Assembly (NCBI GenBank): GCA_905193085.1
Contig: CAJJNI010000043.1
Span: 1-14,607, forward strand
Direction of reading: 5' to 3'
DNA from: an uncultured Lachnospiraceae bacterium
GTDB taxonomy: Bacteria; Bacillota; Clostridia; Lachnospirales; Lachnospiraceae
Length of the DNA: 14,607 bases
Positions 1 to 6,587 of this stretch are shown in pieces. The number at the start of each line of letters is the position of its first letter. The stretch's first letter is position 1. Under the pieces are notes generated by a model that saw only the letters and a list, made by a program, of their open reading frames with translations, searched no databases and was not told where the DNA came from. A program made the position numbers and the translations under genes.

Positions 1-60
1 GAACCAATGTCAAAGATTCTGAAAGAACTCCAGAATATAGGAATAGAGCTCAGACAGTAA
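1..60 (+). CDS. C-terminal end of an upstream gene, function unknown
   Basis: The first 60 bases read without a stop as 19 codons ending in a TAA stop at 58-60, in a frame whose tail reads EPMSKILKELQNIGIELRQ. It ends 27 bases before the start of the SppA-like gene, with no hairpin between, so it is probably the preceding cistron of the same operon. The fragment is too short to assign a family. It could also be a chance open stretch, but its position and the amphipathic helical tail favour a real gene end. Confidence 0.5.
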   Translation, partial: EPMSKILKELQNIGIELRQ

Positions 61-87
61 ACACTTCATCAGAAAGAAGGAAAAAGA

Positions 88-1086
88 ATGACTAAGAAAC
101 AGGTGGCAGGTATCGCTGCCGCAGCCATTTTGTTTGTTGTATCCGGGTACACTAAAAAAGTAGTACAGGACAACTTACAGGAAAATATTGGTGATTTCTG
201 GAATATAGAAGACAAAATATATAGTCTGAATGATGAAATCAAGGATTATCCTGAACAGGATTTTGTCGGTGTAATTAATATCAGCGGTACAATCCAGGAT
301 ACAGGTTCATCAGATTTATTTACAACTGTTGAATATGACCATCAGGGAATTTTGGATTTTGTTGATGATATGATGAATAATAATTCAAATACCGGACTGT
401 TTTTAAATATAGACAGTCCGGGAGGATATACATATGAGATAGTTGAATTGTATGATAAACTCATGGAATATAAGAAAACTACGAAAAGGCCTATATACGC
501 ATATTGCAATTCTTATTGCTGCTCAGGCGGTTACTATCTTGCGGCAACTGCCGATGAAATTTATGCAAATCAGGAGTCTGTCGTAGGTTCAATTGGCTGT
601 ATCATGACAAATTATGACTGCTCAGAGTTATACAGCAAGCTTGGAATAAAAGAGATAAATATAACGAGCGGAAAAAATAAAGCAATGGGTTCAACAGGAA
701 CTCCTATGACAGATGAACAGAAAGCAATTTATCAGTCAATCGTAGATGAAGCATATGAAAATTTTGTCGAAGCAGTATCAAAAGGCAGGAATATGGATAA
801 GGAAGATGTCTATGCTGTGTCAGACGGAAGAATATACACTTCAAGCCAGGCAGAAGAAGCAGGTCTGGTAGATGGTATTTCTACATTTGACAAATTCAAT
901 GAATATATGTCTGATAAATTTGATGATGCGCAATATTATACATTTGGACAGGATCAGCAGAATATATATTCAATGCTTCTGGGTAAAATAGAAAATATGC
1001 TGCCTAAGTCAGATACACAGACAAACTTAGAGCTGCTAAATGAGTATAAGAATGGAGGTTTGATGTATTATGCAGACCTTAAATAA
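88..1086 (+). CDS. sppA: SppA-like membrane signal peptide peptidase (family S49)
   Basis: A membrane-anchored serine protease of the ClpP fold, thought to degrade signal peptides or leftover membrane peptides at the outer face of the membrane. The 332-residue protein has one N-terminal hydrophobic segment (about residues 6-22). Family landmarks are SPGG at 110-113, the nucleophile region CCSGGYY with Ser146, the VGSIG strand after it, and SGKNK with Lys198 as the likely general base. The Ser146/Lys198 spacing closely matches the Ser-Lys dyad of Bacillus subtilis SppA (Ser147/Lys199, from memory). Length fits the short Gram-positive form rather than the doubled E. coli form. The ATG at 88 has an AAGG site at 77-80. 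The stop codon lies inside the next gene (17-base overlap), which implies translational coupling to the RDD protein. Confidence 0.9.
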   Translation: MTKKQVAGIAAAAILFVVSGYTKKVVQDNLQENIGDFWNIEDKIYSLNDEIKDYPEQDFVGVINISGTIQDTGSSDLFTTVEYDHQGILDFVDDMMNNNSNTGLFLNIDSPGGYTYEIVELYDKLMEYKKTTKRPIYAYCNSYCCSGGYYLAATADEIYANQESVVGSIGCIMTNYDCSELYSKLGIKEINITSGKNKAMGSTGTPMTDEQKAIYQSIVDEAYENFVEAVSKGRNMDKEDVYAVSDGRIYTSSQAEEAGLVDGISTFDKFNEYMSDKFDDAQYYTFGQDQQNIYSMLLGKIENMLPKSDTQTNLELLNEYKNGGLMYYADLK

Positions 1087-1885
1087 TCAGAATGGTATTG
1101 AAAATAGCAGCAGCCAGCAGGACTGTGAATTTACTTATGCAGGTTTTCTGCCAAGACTTTTTGCTTATATAATTGATATTATAGTAATCGGCATTGCATC
1201 ATTTTTTATAAAAAATATTGTGCTTGGAGGACTTGGCAGCGTATCGCTTTTCAGTACTCCGATTATATTTAAATATACATTTGCAGATATATTTTCATAT
1301 CTGTTGAAAGTATTATATTTTATAATCTGTCTGTACTGTACGCAGACAACACTCGGCAAATATATATTTAAATTAAAAGTTGTAAGAAAAGATGGCACAA
1401 AGCTTTCGTTATTTAATGTAATATATCGAGAGACAATAGGAAGATTCTTAAGTTCTTTTTTGTGCGTTGGATATATACTGATTTTTATCGACAAAGAAAA
1501 GACAGCACTTCATGACAGACTGTGCGATTCAAGAGTTATATATGCGTGTAATGTTAAAAAGACAATTCTGATAACAAGACAGTATGCGCCGCCTGCCATG
1601 CCACATAATAATGCGTCAATTTCAAATGGCGGTAATGTACAGAATGCAGCCGGTTTCACAAACAATGCGGCAATGCCAAATGGCGGTAATGTACAGAATG
1701 CAGCTGGTTTCACAAACAATGCGTCAATGCCAGATGGCGGTAATGTACAGAATGCAGCCGGTTTCACAAACAATGCGGCAATGCCAGATGGTAATAATAT
1801 GCAAAATGCTGATAATTCAGATGGAATTAGTAAAATGTCAGAAATGAATGCACAGGGCAGCATGCATAATAATACAGAAATTTAG
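1070..1885 (+). CDS. RDD-family membrane protein with repeat tail, possible SppA inhibitor
   Basis: A 271-residue protein. Residues about 22-160 form an RDD domain: the Arg29/Asp36 pair lies in the first membrane segment (about 27-47), with further hydrophobic segments near 72-92 and 126-142 and a late HDRLCDSRV motif. In Bacillus subtilis the RDD protein YteJ (SppI) is encoded next to sppA and is reported to bind and inhibit SppA. The same arrangement here, with a 17-base overlap, suggests the same role; this is inference from context. Beyond residue 160 the protein carries an Asn/Gly/Ala-rich tail of about 110 residues with four 18-residue repeats, not expected in a plain RDD protein. The start is the ATG at 1070 behind GGAGG at 1054-1058, a slightly long 11-base gap. 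The stop overlaps the queA ribosome site region. Confidence 0.8.
   Translation: MQTLNNQNGIENSSSQQDCEFTYAGFLPRLFAYIIDIIVIGIASFFIKNIVLGGLGSVSLFSTPIIFKYTFADIFSYLLKVLYFIICLYCTQTTLGKYIFKLKVVRKDGTKLSLFNVIYRETIGRFLSSFLCVGYILIFIDKEKTALHDRLCDSRVIYACNVKKTILITRQYAPPAMPHNNASISNGGNVQNAAGFTNNAAMPNGGNVQNAAGFTNNASMPDGGNVQNAAGFTNNAAMPDGNNMQNADNSDGISKMSEMNAQGSMHNNTEI
1607..1822 (+). repeat. Four tandem 54-bp (18-residue) coding repeats
   Basis: Units start at 1607, 1661, 1715 and 1769. Each encodes a variant of NNAAMPNGGNVQNAAGFT. Units 2 and 3 differ at only three of 54 bases; unit 1 differs slightly at its start and unit 4 diverges in its second half (GNNMQNADNSD). The length is a multiple of three, so gain or loss of a unit keeps the frame open. 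The high DNA identity suggests recent expansion by slippage or unequal recombination. Confidence 0.95.
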
Positions 1886-1896
1886 AGGTAAATATA

Positions 1897-2928
1897 ATGG
1901 AAATGAAATTATCCGATTTTAATTATAATCTTCCGGAAGAACTTATTGCACAGGACCCTCTTTTGCAGAGAGATTCATCAAGACTGCTTGTGCTTGATAA
2001 AAAAACAGGTGAGTATCAGCATAAGATATTTCATGATTTGCCACAGTTTTTAAAAAAAGGGGACTGCCTTGTACTTAATAATACGAAAGTAATTCCTGCC
2101 AGACTTTTAGGAAGCAGAGAGGGCAAAGAGGATAATATAGAAATTCTTCTGCTTAAGAGAAGAGAGGGCGATGTATGGGAGACTCTTGTAAGACCGGGGA
2201 AGAAATTAAAACCGGGGGTAAGAGTGTCTTTTGGTGACGGACTTCTTAAAGGTGAAATTACAGATATCGTAGAGGAAGGAAACCGTCTTGTTAAGTTTGA
2301 GTATGATGGCATATTTGAGGAAGTGCTTGATAAACTCGGTCAGATGCCGCTGCCTCCGTACATCAAACATAAATTGGAAGACAAAAACCGTTATCAGACA
2401 GTTTATGCAAAACATAATGGTTCAGCGGCAGCTCCGACAGCAGGACTTCATTTTACAAAAGAACTGTTAAAACAGATTGAAAATATGGGAGTAAAAATAG
2501 CATATGTTACTCTTCATGTCGGACTTGGAACATTCAGACCTGTCAAAGTAGATAATATTTTAGAACATCACATGCATTCAGAATTTTATATGATTGATAA
2601 AGAAAATGCAGATATAATCAATGAAGCTAAAAATGCCGGCGGCAGAATAATAAGTGTAGGCACTACAAGCTGCAGAACACTTGAAGCTGCATATGCTGAT
2701 AATGGCTGCATAAAAGAATGCAGTGGCTGGACAGAAATATTCATCTATCCGGGATTTGAATTTAAAGTTATTGATGCATTAGTTACAAACTTCCATCTTC
2801 CTGAATCGACATTGCTTATGCTTGTCAGTGCGCTTGCAGGAAGAGAGAATATTTTAAATGCCTACGAAGAGGCAGTAAGACAGAAATACAGGTTCTTTTC
2901 ATTTGGCGACGCTATGCTGATAATTTAA
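1897..2928 (+). CDS. queA: S-adenosylmethionine:tRNA ribosyltransferase-isomerase QueA
   Basis: Transfers and isomerises the ribosyl group of S-adenosylmethionine onto preQ1 at the wobble position of tRNA (Tyr, His, Asn, Asp), giving epoxyqueuosine; cytosolic. At 343 residues it is full length for the family. Characteristic stretches are the N-terminal LSDFNYNLPEELIAQ, RDSSRLLVLD, PTAGLHFT near 180-187, HVGLGTF, and the C-terminal NFHLPESTLLMLVSALAG. The ATG at 1897 has an AGAGG-type site just upstream that overlaps the stop of the RDD gene, only 11 bases away, so it is co-translated with that operon. The usual partner tgt is not adjacent. No clear terminator follows, only A/T-rich sequence. 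Confidence 0.97.
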   Translation: MEMKLSDFNYNLPEELIAQDPLLQRDSSRLLVLDKKTGEYQHKIFHDLPQFLKKGDCLVLNNTKVIPARLLGSREGKEDNIEILLLKRREGDVWETLVRPGKKLKPGVRVSFGDGLLKGEITDIVEEGNRLVKFEYDGIFEEVLDKLGQMPLPPYIKHKLEDKNRYQTVYAKHNGSAAAPTAGLHFTKELLKQIENMGVKIAYVTLHVGLGTFRPVKVDNILEHHMHSEFYMIDKENADIINEAKNAGGRIISVGTTSCRTLEAAYADNGCIKECSGWTEIFIYPGFEFKVIDALVTNFHLPESTLLMLVSALAGRENILNAYEEAVRQKYRFFSFGDAMLII

Positions 2929-2987
2929 GTTATCCTCTTTAAAAATTAAGTAATAATTAAAAAAATTAAAAAAATGCAAACATATAA

Positions 2988-3016
2988 TTGAACATAGTTT
3001 GATTATGTGTTATAAT
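2988..3016 (+). promoter_or_regulatory. Sigma-A promoter of the PilZ gene
   Basis: TTGAAC at 2988-2993 and TATAAT at 3011-3016 are separated by 17 bases, with a TG one base before the -10 box (extended -10). Transcription would begin near 3023, giving a short leader to the GAGGAGG site at 3037-3043. This excludes upstream in-frame starts within the promoter. Confidence 0.8.
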
Positions 3017-3049
3017 TATTGTAGTGTTATATTGCTGAGGAGGATGGGT

Positions 3050-3418
3050 ATGCTTAAATTTATAGAAAACAGAAGAGCACAGCGTTTAGACATTGATATG
3101 TCTATTGCATTGTATGATATAAATTCAGAAAGTTCAGCGGACAGCGCAGAAACATTTCCGGTTGAAGTGGAGAATATTTCAATGACTGGAATTGGTTTTA
3201 CAACTGACTGTTCTATTGATGTACATACTTTTTATAAAGCATGTCTGAATTTCCCTACAAAAGATTCCATGAATGTAATAATTGAAGTAGTAAGGTCACA
3301 GGATAAAGATAATGGTGAGCATATGTATGGTGGTTCATTTGTGGGAATAAGTGAAGCTGATAAGTTTAAGATTGAAGTTTTCCGTCTTTTTGAAGAAAAC
3401 AGACGACAGGTAAAATAA
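3050..3418 (+). CDS. Single-domain PilZ protein, c-di-GMP receptor
   Basis: A 122-residue protein that is essentially one PilZ domain, a cytosolic receptor for cyclic di-GMP. Both ligand motifs are present: RxxxR at residues 8-12 (RRAQR) close to the N-terminus and NxSxxG at 42-47 (NISMTG) on the following strand. No output domain is attached, so it probably acts by binding a partner, which cannot be identified here. The ATG at 3050 is chosen because GAGGAGG at 3037-3043 sits six bases upstream; the ATG at 3044 abuts that site, and the in-frame start at 2999 lies inside the promoter. It is monocistronic: own promoter before, hairpin after. Confidence 0.88.
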   Translation: MLKFIENRRAQRLDIDMSIALYDINSESSADSAETFPVEVENISMTGIGFTTDCSIDVHTFYKACLNFPTKDSMNVIIEVVRSQDKDNGEHMYGGSFVGISEADKFKIEVFRLFEENRRQVK

Positions 3419-3425
3419 TAAAACA

Positions 3426-3468
3426 GCCGGTATAGATGCGTATTATATGCATTATACCGGCATTTTTT
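3426..3468. terminator. Bidirectional terminator between PilZ gene and tyrA
   Basis: An inverted repeat with arms at 3426-3439 and 3449-3461 (GCCGGTATA core, one bulged base) is followed by six T on the plus strand (3463-3468). On the minus strand it is followed by a T-rich run from the AAAATAATAAAA before it. It lies between two convergent genes; its T run reaches into the tyrA stop codon. Confidence 0.85.
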
Positions 3469-4582
3469 ATGAGTGTTTAATTATAGAATAACCTTTATCT
3501 GTAAGTAGTGTTAAAGCTTTCGTATACTCTGATGAATTATAAAATTCAACATGGAGAACACCCTGTTCAAATTCTCTGTTATGTATAATTCCAATATTTT
3601 TAATACTAATCTGGTTTGCAGCAAGAAGTGTTGCAAATATTGCAATCGCACCTGTTTCATCTGCAATATCGCAGTACAAAGAATAAGATTCATGTGTATT
3701 TTGTCTTTGCTGTCCCAATGTGCTTCTGTATTCTCTTGCTTCATCAAAAAAGTCATATATTTTATCAGCGTCTTTTGTTTCGAATATTGTTTTGGCATTT
3801 TTTAATACATCAATGTATCTGTCAAGTACCTTACATACATTTTCCGAGTTGTTCATACATATTTGCTGCCACATAACAGGTGAGCTTGCTGAAATCCGGG
3901 TTGTATCTTTAAAGCCGCCCGCAGCAATTGTTTTCATTATCTGCTCATCATTATCGCTGTCTTTTACAAGATGAACAAGGCTTGCGGCAATTACATGAGG
4001 TGCATGGCTTATTGCTGATACATAGTAATCATGTTTTTTGTAATCAAGTATAAGCGGAATTGTTCCTATCTCTTTTGCAAACTGATAAAAATTATCAATC
4101 GCAGTTTTTGAAACAGTAGCAGATGGCGTTATAAGATAATATGCATTTTCAAGTAACCTGTCAGTGGCAGCTTCATAGCCTGTTTTTTCAGAGCCTGCCA
4201 TAGGGTGTCCACCTATAAAATTATCTTCAAGACCAAGTTTTATTACTGTCTCATGAATTGATGTTTTGACACTGCCTACATCAGTGATTATGCAGTTTTT
4301 TTTCATATGCTTTGATATTAAGTCAAGATATGTTGAGTTATAATCTACCGGCATACAAAGAAATATATAGTCACATTCCTTGAAATTATCATTTATTTCA
4401 TTGCAGACAACATCAATAATGCCTTCTGCTCTGGCAGCTTCCAAAACAGAGTGTGTGCGGTTATAAGCTATAATTCTTGTTGACGGGCTTATTCTTTTAA
4501 CTGTTTTGGCGATAGAACCGCCTATAAGACCAAGACCGGCAAATCCAAGACATAAATTATTAAGATTCACGCTAATCGTCAT
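3467..4582 (-). CDS. tyrA: Prephenate dehydrogenase with C-terminal ACT domain
   Basis: Oxidatively decarboxylates prephenate to 4-hydroxyphenylpyruvate in tyrosine synthesis, using NAD(P). The 371-residue protein starts with a Rossmann nucleotide site GLGLIGGS (16-23), then has HPMAGSE (126-132) and SHAPH (192-196), the latter containing the conserved catalytic-region histidine. Residues about 298-371 form an ACT domain, probably the tyrosine feedback site. No chorismate mutase domain or neighbouring aromatic pathway gene is present. The start is uncertain: the ATG at 4582 directly abuts its AGGAG (4583-4587) with no spacer, while an in-frame GTG at 4570 lies 12 bases away from the same site. 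The Rossmann motif follows both, so either gives a full enzyme. Divergent from the YkuD-fold gene. Confidence 0.95.
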   Translation of the reverse strand: MTISVNLNNLCLGFAGLGLIGGSIAKTVKRISPSTRIIAYNRTHSVLEAARAEGIIDVVCNEINDNFKECDYIFLCMPVDYNSTYLDLISKHMKKNCIITDVGSVKTSIHETVIKLGLEDNFIGGHPMAGSEKTGYEAATDRLLENAYYLITPSATVSKTAIDNFYQFAKEIGTIPLILDYKKHDYYVSAISHAPHVIAASLVHLVKDSDNDEQIMKTIAAGGFKDTTRISASSPVMWQQICMNNSENVCKVLDRYIDVLKNAKTIFETKDADKIYDFFDEAREYRSTLGQQRQNTHESYSLYCDIADETGAIAIFATLLAANQISIKNIGIIHNREFEQGVLHVEFYNSSEYTKALTLLTDKGYSIIKHS

Positions 4583-4609
4583 CTCCTGTCATAAATATAA
4601 TACTTTTAC

Positions 4610-4638
4610 ATTTTAAACCACTAAAGTGTTTTTGTCAA
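4610..4638 (-). promoter_or_regulatory. Sigma-A promoter of tyrA
   Basis: On the minus strand TTGACA (4638-4633) and TAAAAT (4615-4610) are spaced by 17 bases; the start would be near 4603, about 20 bases before the coding region. The spacer contains a small palindrome, CACTAAAGTG (4619-4628), which could be a protein site but is short enough to be chance. No T-box or other leader fits in the short 5' region. Confidence 0.7.
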
Positions 4639-4659
4639 CAAACAGTAAAGTATTTTTAA

Positions 4660-4688
4660 TTGATTTTTATAAAAATAAGTAGTATAAT
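4660..4688 (+). promoter_or_regulatory. Sigma-A promoter of the YkuD-fold gene
   Basis: TTGATT at 4660-4665 and TATAAT at 4683-4688, spacer 17 bases. The start would be near 4695, followed by GGAGG at 4722-4726 and the ATG at 4735. It diverges from the tyrA promoter, with the two -35 boxes about 21 bases apart. Confidence 0.75.
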
Positions 4689-4734
4689 AAACTGAATAAT
4701 GTGTTTTCAGCAATACTGAACGGAGGCGCACTTA

Positions 4735-6534
4735 ATGTCTAAGATTAAAGAGTTTATTAAAACACATAAAAAAATGTCGATAATTACATGTGTTGTCGTA
4801 GTTTTGCTAATAGTGGCAATTGTTGTAAGTTTTGTTATTATAGGACATAATGACAGGAAAGATAAAGATTCTGACAAGAAGACATCTTTTAAAGACTGGG
4901 ATAATCTTATTGCCGATTTAGAGGAAGAACCGATTTCTGATTTAGATGAGAAATACAAAGAAAATTCAGATTCAACGGACAAGTCTTATAAGATTTCAAT
5001 TAATAAGACACAGAATTATATAGTTATTTATGAAAAAGACAAAAATAACAAATATACTAAAGCTGTTAAAAGCATGATTTGCTCGACAGGTTTTGATACA
5101 CCTGTCGGTACATTTACGACATCTGATAAATACACTTGGAAAATAGTTAACGGAAATGTATGGACACAGTATGCAACAAGAGTACAGGGAAACGTGCTCA
5201 TACATTCAATGCCTTATTCAGATAAGGATAAAGCAACACTTATACCTGACTATTACAATCAGCTTGGAAGAACATTATCAACCGGTTCAATCAGGGTATC
5301 GGCAGGTGATGCACAGTGGATTATTAAGAATTGTAAAAAGGGTACTGTTGTTGATATTTATGAATCAGAAGACAGGCTTGAAGATATGCCTGTGGCAATT
5401 AAAGTTCCTGATGATGCAGGGTGGGATCCTACAGACCCTGACAGCGCCAATCCGTGGAAGAGTGTTGAGCTTGGTTTTGAAGGACTTGAAAATGTTATCA
5501 ATGTTGAACGTGGAACCCAGTTTGATTATATGCAGGGGGTATCTGTTAAAGATACATGTGGCAATGATATTTCCTCACAGGTAAAAGTTACGACCGAAAT
5601 GGATATTTTCAAGCCGGGAGTTTATATTGCAAAGTACGAAGTTTCCGATGCGACAGGCAAGACAGCCGAGCGTGAAGTTACATTCCAGGTTCAGGATACA
5701 ATAGCACCAAAGCTTTGTGGTCTTAATGATACAATGTATTTTACAACGATAGCAGCAGTTACCAAGGAAAGCATACTTGATGGTGTAAAGGTGCTTGATA
5801 ATAATCAGGTTATGGATTCTTCAATAGTGCAGGTCAATATTCCACCGCTTGTTGAAGGCGTTAATCAGGTGACTGTAACTGCGGCTGATGAATATCAGAA
5901 TGTCATGACAACTACTATAAATGTAGTTATAGATTCAAACCCACCTGTGGTTGCACTTAAAGCAGGTATGGCTAAGACGATACCGCTTACCCAGGTTGTA
6001 GACAGAAGTTATGCAATATCAAGAATAGATGCAACTGACGATGGAAAGCCTGTTGAAGACTCACAGATTAGTGTAAATATTGTCCCTAAGCTTTGGGGAT
6101 ATAAGATTTACTATGAGGTATCTGACAAACAGGGAAATACAACTTCATTCCAGGACGAAGTAGATTATGTTGAGTATACAATTTCTGTTTCAGGAAAATT
6201 AAATGTTACAGATATTACAAATAAAGAACAGCTTCTTGAAGGGGTTGTAGTTAAAGCAGCCGATGGAAGTGTTGTTGGAAATAATAATATAAAATATACA
6301 GTTAATGAACTTGCAGGGAATAAGTATGAGATTACTTATTCATACAGCTATAGTTCGGCACTTGGAACTAAAACTGTAACTGCTAAGGATTCATTTACAA
6401 TAAAGAGTGTTGCAACGCCTGTACCTACATCTACACCGGCATCGGCACCGACTGCAGAGCCAGTTAAAAGTGAAGCTCCTACAGTGGAGCCGCAGATAAG
6501 CAGTATACCTCCTGAGGACACACAGGTTCCGTAG
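4735..6534 (+). CDS. Membrane-anchored YkuD-fold protein with Ig-like repeats, catalytic Cys replaced by Ser
   Basis: A 599-residue surface protein: short cytoplasmic N-terminus, one membrane segment (about 14-36), a charged linker, a YkuD (L,D-transpeptidase) domain (about 85-215), four beta-rich Ig-like repeats (about 243-322, 323-402, 403-482, 484-560; the first has the YEVSDATGK pattern of bacterial Ig domains), and a Pro/Thr/Ser/Glu-rich tail. Canonical family members cross-link peptidoglycan through Cys in an SHGCIR motif. Here the STGFDTPVGTF stretch and His157 (LIHSMP) are kept, but the motif reads STGSIR (182-187): Ser185, codon TCA, replaces Cys and Thr183 replaces His. Activity as a normal transpeptidase is therefore doubtful; it may be a wall-binding pseudoenzyme or use serine. 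Start at 4735 behind GGAGG with 8-base spacing. leuS begins 53 bases after its stop. Confidence 0.85.
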   Translation: MSKIKEFIKTHKKMSIITCVVVVLLIVAIVVSFVIIGHNDRKDKDSDKKTSFKDWDNLIADLEEEPISDLDEKYKENSDSTDKSYKISINKTQNYIVIYEKDKNNKYTKAVKSMICSTGFDTPVGTFTTSDKYTWKIVNGNVWTQYATRVQGNVLIHSMPYSDKDKATLIPDYYNQLGRTLSTGSIRVSAGDAQWIIKNCKKGTVVDIYESEDRLEDMPVAIKVPDDAGWDPTDPDSANPWKSVELGFEGLENVINVERGTQFDYMQGVSVKDTCGNDISSQVKVTTEMDIFKPGVYIAKYEVSDATGKTAEREVTFQVQDTIAPKLCGLNDTMYFTTIAAVTKESILDGVKVLDNNQVMDSSIVQVNIPPLVEGVNQVTVTAADEYQNVMTTTINVVIDSNPPVVALKAGMAKTIPLTQVVDRSYAISRIDATDDGKPVEDSQISVNIVPKLWGYKIYYEVSDKQGNTTSFQDEVDYVEYTISVSGKLNVTDITNKEQLLEGVVVKAADGSVVGNNNIKYTVNELAGNKYEITYSYSYSSALGTKTVTAKDSFTIKSVATPVPTSTPASAPTAEPVKSEAPTVEPQISSIPPEDTQVP

Positions 6535-6587
6535 GAAAATGCTTAATAATTATACAAATGCAACATATATTTAAGGAGGATTTTAAT

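Noticed and set aside
1584..1847. Plus-strand frame giving MRQCQMAVMYRMQ-type repeats
   Set aside because: Same repeat artefact in another reading frame, with no ribosome site and no sensible protein.
1510..1863. Minus-strand open frame of 117 codons across the repeat tail
   Set aside because: The 54-bp repeats contain no stop in several frames, so long shadow frames appear automatically. The plus-strand RDD frame has a ribosome site and domain support.
2929..2987. Terminator after queA
   Set aside because: The region is A/T-rich with short TAATTA-type repeats but no stable GC-containing stem.
2999..3049. N-terminal extension of the PilZ protein
   Set aside because: The extension overlaps the -10 box at 3011-3016 and the likely transcription start, and lacks a ribosome site; the start at 3050 is well supported.
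6535..6587. T-box leader for leuS
   Set aside because: Only 53 bases separate the genes, with no stem I, no T-box consensus and no terminator hairpin.
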